Assembly (NCBI GenBank): GCA_037893245.1
Contig: JBAIAA010000751.1
Coordinates: forward strand, 1 to 64,000
Direction: 5' to 3'
DNA: 64,000 nucleotides
Source of the DNA: Crossaster papposus
Taxonomy: Eukaryota; Echinodermata; Asteroidea; Velatida; Solasteridae
Positions 10,985 through 22,165 of this stretch are shown one piece after another. Under the pieces are notes generated by a model that worked only from the letters and a program-made list of their open reading frames with translations, was not told the DNA's origin and ran no database searches. Every line of letters begins with the position of its first letter. The stretch's first letter is position 1. The translations under genes were made by a program, and so were the position numbers.

Positions 10985-12777
10985 TACAGTGTAGTTACTT
11001 TTAGTTGGGGATCATATCAACGAGTTATTGGCGATGTACCATACCAAAATATGGCTAGACGGCGGTATCACTCATTCTGAATTCAGTAAAGGGAGGCATT
11101 TCTAACCAACCAGAACTACTGCAAAATTTACCGCGAATAGCCTCTGCATACATTTTAAGGGATTGATACCGGATACTATCACGTTTAATTTTAGATCCAT
11201 AATCAGATCCATAATCTAATAGTGGTTTGATCAAGAATTTGTAGAGCCGAAAAAGAGTTTTACAATCAGCTCCCCAAACCATTACACATTATAAGAATCT
11301 TAAGTTCAGATTTGCATTTGTTAAAGTCTATGGTGTTTTCACGTAAGTTTGTGGTCAAAGATGATTCCTATGAATTTAGCAGTTTTACTTATATTGATAT
11401 TAACCTTGTTATTGTCAAGTTTCATGTTATTATTACGTTTGTTAGAAAATAGAACTGCAACTGTTTTAGAGGTATAGATATTTTAAAGCCCCACTTGTCA
11501 CACCAGCATTTAATAGCATTAAGGATATATTGGATTTTCTTTTCAAGGAATTTAAGATTTCTATGTGTTTTCCAGATAGCGATATCAACTGCAAACTGGG
11601 AAATCTTAGCGCCAAAAATATTCTTGGGTAAATTATTAACAGCAATATTAAAAGGAATAGGGCTAATAACACTGCCTTGAGGAACACCATTTTGAAGTTC
11701 TCGTAGATCAGAGAGAGTACCGTTAACATAAACATGAATTTTCCTATTTTTACGGAAGTTATCAATCCATATATAGAGTGATTCTGCCATAAATACCTAA
11801 ATCTTAAAGTTTAATGATCATTCCTTTTTGCCAGAGCATGTCGTATGCTTTTTCAATATCCAAGAACACAGTAAGAGATACATTTTTCTTGTTAACGAAG
11901 GCCTTGTTAATGGAGAATTCTAGTTGAATAATGTGATCTCTGCTACGGCCCTTACGAAAGCCCCTCTGATGACAGTCTAAAAGGTTATGGTTTTCAATGT
12001 ACCATTATAGTATTGGCCATTCGTTCCATTACTCCATACGTTTACATAAAGTGGATGTGTGGCAGTGAATTATCTTTTTTTTCCCTTGGTTTTGGCAGAG
12101 GGACAATAATAGCTTCTTTCCAGTTAGTACATGTACTAGGACACTGTGCGGGAAACCAAATTAGTTAAACATTGAGAGCAGATAGTTGCGGACTTTCAAA
12201 GGAATCTTTTAGATAATATCGTTACTGATTTTATCCTTTTCAGGTGTAGTACATTTACTCTTATCAATGGCCTTAGTGAGTTGAGCTGTAGTGGAAGGTT
12301 CATTAGTAACATTATCAATGTTGTTATTAATTGACGTCTTTTTCCGTATCTTCTTTGATTTTCTGGAAATCATCATTATAATTTGTATCGCTGGTGATAT
12401 TCGCAAAACTATCAGCAAGATTGTCAGCTTTGGGTTTGTCAGAAATTAAGTCGACATCAATCTTTTTTAGAATGTTGTTATTAATGAACACGTCTTTTTC
12501 CGTATCTTTTTTTGATTTTCTGGAAACCATCATTATAATTTGTATCGCTGGAGATATTCGCAAAATTATCAGCAAGATAGTCAGCTTAAATTAAGTCGAC
12601 ATCATTCTTTTTGAGAATGGAAATGCTACGGTTAGACTGAGATTTATAATTTAATGCGTTTGATTTTATTCCATATAGTTTCGGAAGGGGTGTGGCAGTT
12701 CATTTCGTTGCAAACATTATCCCAATCCTTCCTTTTGGCAGTCATGATGATTTTACGGGCAATAGCTTTGGCTCTTT
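10985..12777 (-). mobile_element. I/jockey-like LINE, copy D (reverse transcriptase half)
   Basis: Minus-strand RT motifs are clear: VFLDIEKAYDMLWQKG (about 11830-11880), LQNGVPQGSVISP (about 11650-11690), FAVDIAIW where FADDICIW is expected, then the thumb (DHKLTW). The Asp to Val change in the catalytic box and several frameshifts show it is dead. A 156-bp in-frame tandem duplication (12335 and 12491) is specific to this copy. It is continuous with 14033-15600 once the MITE at 12780-14030 is removed. Confidence 0.8.
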
Positions 12778-12779
12778 TA

Positions 12780-14030
12780 CACTGTTAAAAACAATTACAC
12801 AGGTTATGTAAAACAAATACCATGTTTTATACGTACTATACGAACTCGCTTGCTATTATGTAAAAGGTAAAAGGTAAAAGGTTTCTTGACAGTTGTGTAA
12901 CATGTTACCTGGTACTTAGGTAATTATACTTTACACATTTATTATGTATTGACAGTTGTGTAAAATGTTACCTAACTCTTATGATATATTTACACATATA
13001 TTACGTAAAAACTAGAAAAACATTGTGTACACAACCTTTGGGTAAACATTATATTTCACTCCCATGTTAAATAATACTCAGTCCATTTATTTCATATATT
13101 TTCATGTTTATGTCTCTCCCAACTGATTTATCTTGTTGACTCCTTAAATCAATTAAGCGGGATCTTGGTTCGTCGACTCCAGGGTTTCCGTAACGTGTGA
13201 AATGTTACGTTGCCTTGAATGCAGCAATCTATAATGTCTGAAGTCCTGCACAGTAAGGAGCATATTGATAGTGTCTAATTGTTGTTACGCCAGCCCTTAT
13301 AGCCGCGAAGAGAGCCTGGGAGACTGTCTCCGTGGTTTAACATGAACAAACTCAGTCTCCGTCGACTTTCAGTTTCTCTACTGCTACTGCATGGAGGTGG
13401 TTCACTCCAGGGGTTTTCTTTCTTCGTCCAGGAAGACAACATCGTCTGCATAATTTTTTTTTAAAGTCGAAATCTAAATTCAAATTGGGAAAGTTTCACA
13501 TAGACCTACAGGTTGTGTGTACAACCAAAGATCAACGTACATGTACATGTACACGCGGGTATTATGCTTTCTTTTGTACTGCGCACATCTAGTCGTGTGC
13601 ACACATTAATATGCCTCACATAATGCAATCATAATGAGTTAATTGTGTGGCCTTCACTACACAATTCGGTATTGAATACAGTATAACAATCACAAGAGGT
13701 TTAGAGAAACGTTACCTTCATTTAAGACTGCAGGCTGTGGCATGCCCCGTCGTTCTGACAAACGTCTGGTGTTTATGTTGTCCATCTTGTGTTCCCTGCG
13801 CTGTGCGCGTATTAGCCTACGTTTTTACCTAACTTTAGTAATGTTTACCCAATTTATTAGTTCGTTTTTACATAAGTTAGGTCAATTGGCTTCTTTATTT
13901 ATTCAACATGTAATAAACGATTTACGTATCTGCGAGGTACTTATTTTCTGGCGATTTTTACCGAAATTATGTTGTTTTTTACATAATTATATTTATCTAA
14001 TATTTTTTTTTACTAGTCTTTTTGAGAGTG
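12780..14030. mobile_element. 1.25-kb TIR element with TA target duplication
   Basis: It interrupts the LINE. The ends are CACTGTTAAAAA and, on the other strand, CACTCTCAAAAA, flanked by TA (12778-12779 and 14031-14032). The plus-strand LINE copy at 32530-32550 gives the uninterrupted sequence around a single TA. No transposase was recognised. Inside there are repeated GTAA/TTAC-rich motifs such as GACAGTTGTGTAA. Tc1/mariner-like by target only; superfamily unproven. Confidence 0.75.
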
Positions 14031-14032
14031 TA

Positions 14033-15600
14033 TAGGCAATTAAGTCGGCTGGAAGGAAGGTATTCTGAAGGGTTTTCAGTGCCTTTTTCCTATAAAGAAT
14101 TGCCTTTTTGCAATCATTGAAATTGCGTAGTCGATAGCAGACGTTAATTGGTTAACAAAGGTGTTGTAAACCTCTTCAGTGTTGTCAGAATGATCAGGTT
14201 CTGCTTTATCAAATTTAGTCCAATCAGCTTTCTTAAGAGACCAACGAGGGAATTGATTGGTGGGGGTATATATAGTAACAAGAACGATCACAATTAGTCA
14301 TAATGAGATAGTGATCGCTGCCCCAAGTATTGTCAAGAACTCTCCAAGTACAATTTGCTGCTATGCCTGGAGTGGTAATAGTGATGTCAATACAAGATTA
14401 TTGCCATTGGTAGAATTTATTATAGTGCCATCACAATTATTAGTACAAACTAGATTATGGTTAATCAAACAGTTTTCAACAGTGCTGCCATTGTTGTCTA
14501 TGTTAATGCTACCAGAGGGGGTTTTGGCTATTGAAGTCGCCACATATAATAAATTCTTTGTTCATTTTATATACAGTCTCATTAATATGACAATCTTCTA
14601 GAGATAAACAAGGATTGTAGACATTAGTAATGTACCATTTTTTGTTATTTTGGTCATAAATTTCCATAGTTTAAAATTCGATAGGATCTTGATGGTTGCA
14701 AATATAACAGCAAAGCCTTTCTTAGTCAAGATGGCAGTACCACCACCTTGTTTCTTGGAGTCATTAGTTCTGTCATTTCTATAAATATTGTACCCGGGTA
14801 AATTGAAATTACAATCTGTCTTAAGCCATGTTTCTTGAATGCATATAATGTCTGGTTTATCAGCGGGGTCATTTATAGCATTCTTAAATTCATTACCATG
14901 TGCAATAAGTGATTATGCATTCCATTGAAGGAAGAAAACCATGAAAAGAAACATCATGTTGAGGTCCTACTGCTCTTATCTTGTTGATTTTGACTTGAGC
15001 TTCGAGTAGATGTAGGCTACTTTGGGATTGTTTTTGTGATCGGTTTCGCATTTTTGTGGCATCAGGTGATTGTGATGGAACTCTGGGTTTTCTTTGTTTG
15101 TTAGTTTCTTTGGGTGAGGAAGTTTCACTAGTCTGAGTAGTCGATAGTATTTGCTCAACAAGTGACTTCACTGCTGCAGTTTTGTCTTTTTTCTTCTTCA
15201 TATTATTCAAGATTTGCATGGTTCCTAGTACAAAATCTATGATTTGCTCAGATTTGATGACCATGGAAGGTGCAGTTGGTTCCGTTTGTGTTCCTATTAT
15301 TTTGTCCTTTTGAGTAGATGCGTCTACAGTATTGATATTTTCAGCCTGGGCGGTTTTGTTGTTACTATTTTGTACCGGTGTGTGGTTAACTGTTTTGCTT
15401 TGTGTAAGTTCCATGTTCGAATTAGTGAGTGTTGACATGGTTGAGGGCTTTTTTTTACATTGTCTGTTCTTAATAGTTTTAACTGTTTTAGCAGCCTCAG
15501 CATAAGATATTTTACAATTGTGCTGATCGCAGTTTTGGTCTTCAGTGACAACTTCTGTGCTACTGTCAAGTAGAAACAGCGCCCCCTATAGTTTCAGCGT
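14033..15600 (-). mobile_element. I/jockey-like LINE, copy A (ORF1 and endonuclease half)
   Basis: Reading leftward on the minus strand: a 5' region with GGGGGCGCTG (about 15575), an ORF1-like frame, then endonuclease sequence beginning FKNAIND and DIICIQETWLKTD (about 14890-14840), with QGGGTAILTKKG and GDFNS-type motifs. The endonuclease is frameshifted. It joins copy D across the inserted TIR element. Confidence 0.8.
14893..15560 (-). pseudogene. LINE ORF1-like protein
   Basis: A frame of 181 residues (14893-15438) begins MSTLTNSNMELTQSK. The upstream sequence to about 15560 encodes NQNCDQHNCQISYAEAAKTV-like residues seen also at 31450-31530. It is polar, Lys/Thr/Ser/Gln-rich and has no zinc knuckle, as in the variable ORF1 of many LINEs. 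RNA binding is an inference from position only. Confidence 0.5.
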
Positions 15601-15639
15601 TTTCGGGCGCCGGCGCCAGCCGCAAGCCACCAGCAAGCC

Positions 15640-15832
15640 GCAAGCCACGTAGCCTTGGTCAAGGCGCGTTCGTCGTTATCCGTCTGTCGTTATCCGTCCA
15701 GAAATACACGCCACGCGCGCCCCGCATAATGCGCTCGCGCTCCCACGTGCAAAGGTACAGCGCGAACAGCGACCTCATACGGCCACTATTTATGCAAATT
15801 AACTGAAGCTACTTTTTCGCCTTGGATCAACG
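15640..15832. repeat. Left arm of an imperfect inverted repeat
   Basis: The reverse complement aligns with 17822-17980. Shared words include TTGATCCAAGGCG, CTTCAGTTAATTTGCATA and GCCTTGACCAAGGCTAC. The pair brackets the Harbinger-type MITE, the RecQ-like fragment and the palindrome. It may be the terminal repeats of a larger DNA element. Confidence 0.65.
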
Positions 15833-15955
15833 GCCACACTTCTAGCGCATAACCTCGTATGCGAATACAGATAAGTGTAGGCGGGGCTAAGATGTGGAGT
15901 GTCCAATCACAACGCGGTTGAATCCCGACGTCATCAAATTTGATGCAGTTACTAA

Positions 15956-16796
15956 GGCCGTGTCCGAAACGAGTGTTCCGAAATACGGTACCCTCTGGAG
16001 ACATGAACACAATGTGTACAATGGAGACAAAACGTCTCCGGAGGGTAAATTTCTATAGATGAATAGGTCTCCATTGGGAATTTCACGAATTAGATTTTTT
16101 GATTTTACTTAAATTACTCAAAAACTAGGATTAGGATGTGGGTTAGGGTTAGTGTTTGGGTTAGGGTATAATATAGGGTATATTGGGTCGAAATTTCAAC
16201 CCAGGAAAAAAATTATGGTTAAAATGGGAGCATTTTGAAAAACGTGCTCGACTTTCTAACCATTTTGTACACGAGAACAAAGCCATGTCTCCACAGTGAT
16301 ACAAAAATGCGAATCAGTGTCTAGAGCTATACGGTCTACGTCTACAGCTACGTCTACGTAGGCGCTAAGGCAAATGGAATTCGGACATGGCTACGGTAGA
16401 ACATACGGCTAGTTATTGTGCCCCAAGCGATGCTTGAATTAGTGTCAGTTGCAAAATTACGATGCAAGAATTTACAACATTATCGTCTGCTAGATGTTAC
16501 GCAATGTTTGTTTACAGCCGATCAAAATCCCTGATGATATTGACGTATTTGTCGATCTGTTAGTTTCAATTTAATGCACCATCATTAAAAAAATTAACTA
16601 AAATTTGCTCCAAAATTAACGTTAGTGCTGCCGCCATTTTGTTTTGCCTGAGCTAGACAACTTCTGTTACGGCTAGATTTTTGTGACGTTGTAGCCGTAG
16701 CTGTAGCTCTAGACGGCATTTCGGACAGCGCTACAAAATGGCCGCCGTAGACAATAGACCTAGCCGTAGCTCTAGATACCCGTTTCGGACACGACC
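15956..16796. mobile_element. PIF/Harbinger-type MITE, 841 bp
   Basis: The inverted ends GGCCGTGTCCGAAACG and CGTTTCGGACACGACC are flanked by TAA (15953-15955 and 16797-16799). A 3-bp TWA duplication with GGCCGTGTCCG-type ends is typical of Harbinger elements. No transposase is present. Internal CTAGAGCTAYACGG and TAGCCGTAGCTCTAG words form sub-terminal inverted repeats. It carries the nested segment 15978-16314. Confidence 0.8.
15978..16314. mobile_element. Nested MITE-like segment of about 337 bp, copy 1
   Basis: It matches the reverse complement of 34443-34778, where it sits in an unrelated element. The ends share TGGAGACATG in inverted orientation, and the interior has GGGTTAGGGTTAG-type runs. 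Its presence in two contexts supports independent mobility. Confidence 0.65.
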
Positions 16797-16823
16797 TAAT
16801 TGCAGCATGACATTTAAGACTAA

Positions 16824-17099
16824 ATGGCGGATATTTAGCGTCGTCTGTCGTCCGAAGATCTGTCGTGTTGTTTGAATTCTGCAGCGAAAATATAATCCCT
16901 CGAAGATTTTAGACCCGAGCAACGAAAGGCCTTAGAATCCTTTCTTCGTGGTCACGATATTTTTAGTTTGCCGACAGGTTATGGGAAATCCGTCATTTTT
17001 CATGCAGCCCCATTTTGCTCGGAGCTCGCACGTATGGCCAGGTACGGCCAGGTACTCAGCGTTTTCAGTGCGTTTGGTCAGTTTCTTATCGCCGCATAA
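16824..17099 (+). pseudogene. RecQ-like helicase N-terminal fragment
   Basis: From ATG 16824 the frame, with two in-frame stops (16836 and 16893), reaches SLEDFRPEQRKALESFL (motif 0, RPEQ) and SLPTGYGKSVIFHAAPF (Walker A, motif I). These are the signature of RecQ-family DNA helicases. The frame stops at TAA 17097, and helicase motifs Ia to VI are not recognised downstream. It could be one exon of a gene carried by a transposon, or a processed fragment. It lies between the arms of an inverted repeat. Confidence 0.6.
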
Positions 17100-17758
17100 T
17101 CGGCATTATACCCAGGCATGCTGGTATGTGCGTTATGGCCACATTGTCCAAGCATGGTCCAACGCTGTGGGGAGGGGGCATGTTTACGGCTGCAGAACCA
17201 ATCTTCAAAATGATCGCAATATCGTAATTTAAACAGGGACAAGTGTATTATATCCTCAATAACTGCTCTATTTATTTACTTGGCAAAATTCCGCCGACAA
17301 GGCATTTAATTATCAGAGTTCCGCGTTTTACCGATCCCGAGGCACATTTTTTCAGATCAGCTGGATTAGATGCGTGCAATATAATGTAGGGCCGAGTTCG
17401 ACACGTTTCAATAAAGTCGCGGCCTTCTCCAGACGCCGCAGTTGAAAACTCAAAACTATATAAGCAGATAAACACAACTAGTTTTGACCATAACATTGTC
17501 AACATTCAAGAAAATACCCAGCAAAACTAGCAAAAATAACTGCGACCCTCACCAATCAAGCAAGATCAGTTCGAATCTTCAATTCCTACAAGCCTTCGTA
17601 AAAATCACTCAACTTTCTCCGATAAAATATTATGTCAACGATGGCGGTGTTCGGAAACACTTGCGAGCTGTAGCTATAACCTTTCACCGCTAGCTTAAAT
17701 TATGCAGTTTCTACGCAACAATCGACCAATAAGAAAACGACTTTAAAGCTAGGTCAGC
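17100..17758. other. Unassigned DNA
   Basis: No gene was recognised. Short open frames on both strands lack family motifs. Confidence 0.5.
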
Positions 17759-17811
17759 TTTTTGGGGCGGTGCTCATTATGCTAATAGCATAATGAGCAC
17801 CGCCCCAAAAA
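17759..17811. repeat. Perfect 53-bp palindrome
   Basis: The 26-nt arm starts TTTTTGGGGCGGTGCTC and ends TTATGCTA. It is followed by one A and its exact reverse complement, ending CCGCCCCAAAAA. It can form a perfect hairpin or cruciform. It lies 10 bp left of the right arm (17822-17980) of the surrounding inverted repeat. Confidence 0.95.
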
Positions 17812-17821
17812 CCTCAACTTA

Positions 17822-17980
17822 ACCATTGATCCAAGGCGTTCAAGTATCTTCAGTTAATTTGCATAATAATAGTGCCCTGAGGTCGTTGTTTGAGCTCCGA
17901 TTAACGCTGCGCTGTACGTACGGACAGGTAACGATGAACGCCTTGACCAAGGCTACAAGCCACGTCGTGGTTCAACTTTT
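17822..17980. repeat. Right arm of the 15640-15832 inverted repeat
   Basis: See 15640-15832. It merges at about 17963 into the left arm of another foldback that ends at 20645. Confidence 0.65.
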
Positions 17981-18876
17981 AAAACGTCGTACTACAACTT
18001 TCAAAACGTCGTGGTTCAACTTACAAAACGTCGTACTTTAACTTTCAATTAACGTCGTGGTTTAACTTTTGCGTGCTTTTACCTGGCTCAAGGTTGCCCG
18101 CGTATTCGGCCGGATTTTTGGCCGCGGAATCAGCCATGCATTCACCAAAAGCCGAAAAATATATATAATTCATACTGCAAAAGGTGATGCATTTTCCAAA
18201 AGGTTTATGTCATTTTATTTAAAGATTGTTTCCAAAATAAACGGTAAATAACAATACTTTTTCAAACCATTTAGAATCATACAACATAAGCCACACTTGT
18301 TTAACCTTTCCTGTAATTTTGATGACAAATTACAGTTAAATTAGCTGCTTAATGGAAATAATTCTACTTCGAGTTATTTGTCAAACCTTTTATAGAAATT
18401 TCAAACAATACGGCAACAGTGTGGTTTTACAAATTCAGGACCTGCTTTTATCATTGCTGTACCTTCTTTTCTTTTTGCCACAGTAATTGCAAATGTACAT
18501 TTTTGTAAAGCGCACCTGCAATGACAATCTCTCCGTGTCCCACTCTTTCTATCTGGCGGGAGTTTTCAAGATTCTCTTATATGCTAATTTTGACATATAA
18601 CCTTTGTCCTTTGTTTACATTTTATGTAGTTTGGATAATATCGGCTTATTTGTATGCGACCTTAGAAACTTTATTCATTTGACCCAAGTGTGCTGTCGCA
18701 AAGGATGATAGGGCAATATTAAGTGAGAAAAAAATATGAACACGGTCTGAAACCGTGTTTTACCTGACCAACCATCTAATGATACAGAACATAGTTGAAG
18801 AGCTGTTGTGTTATTAAATGAGGTAACAGTTATCGTTCTCATAAATTCTGGCGTGGTGAAATTAAATGTTGAAATT

Positions 18877-19250
18877 GTGCCGGGGCCAGGGGTGTGCCGG
18901 GGCCAGGGGTGTGCCGGGGCCAGGGGTGTGCCGGGGCCAGGGGTGTGCCGGGGCCAGGGGTGTGCCGGGGCCAGGGGTGTGCCGGGGCCAGGGGTGTGCC
19001 GGGGCCAGGGGTGTGCCGGGGCCAGGGGTGTGCCGGGGCCAGGGGTGTGCCGGGGCCAGGGGTGTGCCGGGGCCAGGGGTGTGCCGGGGCCAGGGGTGTG
19101 CCGGGGCCAGGGGTGTGCCGGGGCCAGGGGTGTGCCGGGGCCAGGGGTGTGCCGGGGCCAGGGGTGTGCCGGGGCCAGGGGTGTGCCGGGGCCAGGGGTG
19201 TGCCGGGGCCAGGGGTGTGCCGGGGCCAGGGGTGTGCCGGGGCCAGGGGT
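18877..19250. repeat. Minisatellite, 22 perfect copies of a 17-bp unit
   Basis: The unit is GTGCCGGGGCCAGGGGT and 374 bp equals exactly 22 copies without a visible variant. As 17 is not divisible by 3, all frames cycle through the same 17-residue repeat and stay open on both strands, so the long frames here are artefacts. Confidence 0.97.
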
Positions 19251-19272
19251 GTGGGGCTTTACCCCAACAATT

Positions 19273-19652
19273 GTTGTAATGTAAATTGTTGTAATGTAAA
19301 TTGTTGTATAATTGTGGGCGTTGTGCGCTTTCCAGTGCGGGTCTTCCGGGTGTGCGGCGGCAGAGCCCACCGTCTTGTTGGCCGATAGAGGGCACTAGAG
19401 CGATTCCATGGTGAAATCGCCTGGTGCTCCCTGACGGTACGCCCGGGTAACCCCGGACTTGTAAGCGCATACGGGCGCCGAACCGGTTCTGACCGGTTCC
19501 AGTGCCGCGTGATAGCGGTAAGCTTCATGTCAGCGTTTTGACCGGCGGAGAAGTGTGAATAAACGGCCTAAGAATCACCGAAACCACAGAATACCTGTCC
19601 GAGTTTCCTTCCTGTGTGTGTGTCGACCAGAACGCTTTTCGTTACAATACAT
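19273..19652. mobile_element. Possible solo LTR
   Basis: GC-richer DNA contains a GTGTGAATAAACGG polyadenylation-like motif at about 19553 and ends TGTGTGTCGACCAGAAC..CGTTACA. The end resembles the right edge of the Gypsy insertion (4340-4383). The left end and a target duplication could not be fixed. Confidence 0.4.
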
Positions 19653-20072
19653 ATAAGGTTTGAATAACATGTGAGGTACACTTTGTTTTAAAGCAGTTAT
19701 TCGCAGCCAAAAAACGCATTACAAGACTACATTGAAGAAGGATTTATTTAACGGGCTAGTTAGGCACTAATTAGTGTTCGACTGAAGCCTATACCAACAT
19801 GAAGTTTGCCCAGTAGCATTGTCTTGTAGATTATAAAATAAAAGTATGAGTGTTTGATAAGATGTGGAGTATATTTCGTTTAGAATGTTGCATTATAATT
19901 ACTTCAATTAGGCAGCTAATTTAACTGTAATTTATGTTTATGTTGTATGATTTGAAATAATTTGAAAATGTATTGTTATTTACATTATATTTTGACAAAT
20001 TCTTTGAATAAAATGACATAAACCTTTTAGAAAATGCATCACCTTTTGCAGCATGTATTATATATTTGTTAA

Positions 20073-20460
20073 GGGATCGTATACGTTTGGTAATTACTCC
20101 AAAAAGTAATGGCAATAAAAAAATACTTGGTAAGAAGTACAGCAGCTTTGGATAGTATAATTCATTTTTAGAAACTTTTCACTTCGAAGTACTGCGGTTA
20201 TGGTAAAAGATATCACTTTTTGTCCCCAAAAATTCGAATCTGAGAAGCGTCGACTGCAGTGACGTTTTTCAGACTGTGTATTCCAATGCAGATTATTCTT
20301 TCTGCGTGGACATAACCGCTCCAGATTTTCGGCAATATCTCGAAATCGCTACCACCTTTTGAAATAAAATTTGTACAGGTTAGTTGTATTGGTATATATC
20401 TATAACTATATAGGATTGAAACAAACAATGGGTTTCAATTACCAAACGTGTACGATCCCT
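20073..20460. mobile_element. TTAA-flanked MITE family 2, copy 1 (388 bp)
   Basis: The ends are GGGATCGTATACGTTTGG and, inverted, CCAAACGTGTACGATCCCT, with TTAA at 20069-20072 and 20461-20464. Copies at 51531-51839 and 63297-63670. The interior has a CTGAGAAACGTCACTGCAGT-type hairpin. It interrupts the right arm of the 17963-20645 foldback. Confidence 0.85.
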
Positions 20461-20645
20461 TTAAGCTTTTGTTGAATGCGTGGCTGAATTCGCGGCCAAA
20501 GATCCGGCCGAATACCCGGCCAGGTAAAAGCGTTGAACCACGACGTTAATTTAAAGTTAAGGTACGACGTTTCGAAAGTTGAACCACGACGTTTTGAAAG
20601 TTGAAGTACGCCGTTTTGAAAGTTGAACCACGACGTTTTGAAACC

Positions 20646-21203
20646 ATAATGCGATGACCCTGAAACTCGATGCTGCCAGAAACGATAGGGAGCAACTCGA
20701 TCCTTGTCATAACGTCACTGAGCCCATGGCGCTATCTCAGGAGACAGGACGTGAGGCCACCCAAACTGTGAAGCTCGGACGTAAGTAACCAGAAACAATT
20801 TCAACAAATCTCAGGCTCAGCCTAACGTATTGCCTAGGCTATGCCTTACAAAAATACAATAGTCACCAAACTAGCTTGCGACATTAAAAAAACTAACAGG
20901 TAGAAGCGGCCCCGACCTAGTTCCTTTGAGGGCAGGGTTTTGATTTGTTGTGGGAACATTTGGGGTACAACGACGATGACAAAGACGATAAAATGCAACC
21001 CACGACGCACCGTAAACACGCAAACCGCAAAGATTTCCATACACAGACATCATTAATTTTAACCTACTTCGACTATTTACTAAGTATTTGGCCAAAAAAA
21101 TAAAAAATTGTTTCTCGCCCTAACTTCTTTTCAAAATGGCTGATCCAGATGGCGGATGGCCTTTTTCAAAATGGCGGCCAAACTTTTTCAAAATTTGAAT
21201 AAC
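20646..21203. other. Unassigned DNA
   Basis: An ATG at about 20728 in good context runs 19 codons to a GACGTAAGTAAC donor-like site, but no family match or partner exon was seen. The rest holds no recognisable feature. Confidence 0.3.
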
Positions 21204-21240
21204 ACTAGCGGGATGCCGCGCTTCGCGCGGCACCCGCTAG
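21204..21240. repeat. GC-rich stem-loop
   Basis: CTAGCGGGATGCCGCGC is followed by a TTC-rich loop and GCGCGGCACCCGCTAG. The 16-17 bp stem has one bulged T. Confidence 0.8.
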
Positions 21241-21329
21241 CTGGGTACTGGGTGGAATCGTAACTTATAGATATACCTTGTTGACGTCCTAAAAACATAA
21301 TGGATTGTATGACAAACAAACCGAGAAAA

Positions 21330-22165
21330 TTTTGAGCTCACGAAAATATTGTTTTCGAGCACACGAAATCATTAAGTGGGCACGAAATTGTTTCGAGCGC
21401 ACGAATTATGAAATAATCAAATGATTTCGTCACGGTGATTTGTATTCGTCATATGTCCCTTTAGGGGCTCCGTATGATACCATTGATTCTAAGTATAAAA
21501 ACAATCTGCGTAATGCAGTCACGTTTCTAAATTGAATATTCATATCCACGATCGCCATACAATTTCGCGACATTTGTGCACGATTAAAGGTAATATTGAG
21601 GCAATAGCGATGACAAACACACCGCGAAACTTAGCGAGTACAGTACCAGCTGGAAAGTATTTCGAGCGCACGAAATTATTTCGAGCTTACGAACAGATTT
21701 TTTTCGAGCGCACGAAGTCATTTCGTGGCCACGAAAACATTTCGAGCTCACGAAATGAGTTATTTTGAGTGCACGAAAAAAAACTCAAATTATTTCGTAA
21801 CGGTGCTTTATATTCGTCATATGTCCCTTTAGGGGCTCCGTAGAATACCATTGACTCTGAATAAAAACAATCTTTGTAAAAATACTCCCCGACTTCCGAA
21901 CTAATAATACTCAATAAGCAGTCCATCTTCGCTTGCATGCTGCCTGCGTCTCAAGATTTTTAACAGAAATCGTACGGGAAACAATACGAACCACTTCGGG
22001 ATTTCTGATTTACATCATCGTGAAAATCATGAATAAAAAAAACCAAACAGGCCGGCCATCTGACAGTGCGCCCTCAACTGACGTAATGCAGCCACGTTTC
22101 TAAATTGCATATTCATATCCACGATCGACATACAATTTCGCGACATTGGTGCACGATGAACGTTA
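21330..22165. repeat. Array of TTTCGAGC/CACGAAAT motifs with direct duplications
   Basis: About a dozen copies of a partly palindromic motif of type TTTCGAGCGCACGAAAT occur in two clusters (21340-21425 and 21655-21800). A GTCATATGTCCCTTTAGGGG stretch occurs at 21449 and 21812. A third segment at 22083-22160 repeats 21513-21590. No coding function was seen; 22166-22683 holds nothing recognised. Confidence 0.75.

Larger units (their letters stand above)
17963..20645. mobile_element. Foldback element with arms of about 400 bp
   Basis: 17963-18370 aligns with the reverse complement of 19900-20645, once the TTAA element at 20073-20460 is removed from the right arm. The arm tips contain tandem AAAACGTCGTGGTTCAAC and ACGTCGTACTTCAACTTTC units. 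The loop holds the 17-bp minisatellite and an LTR-like end. No transposase was recognised. Confidence 0.75.

Noticed and set aside
16140-16190. GGGTTAGGGTTAG runs as telomeric DNA
   Set aside because: Only a few imperfect units, inside a MITE-like segment that recurs at 34585-34640; not a telomere or a telomere fusion.
18862-19470. Long Pro/His- or Gly-rich open frames on both strands
   Set aside because: They are a by-product of a 17-bp minisatellite that keeps every frame open; no start, domain or splice support.
20728-20790. Short coding exon ending at a GTAAGT donor
   Set aside because: Nineteen codons, no homology recognised and no partner exon; too weak to call.
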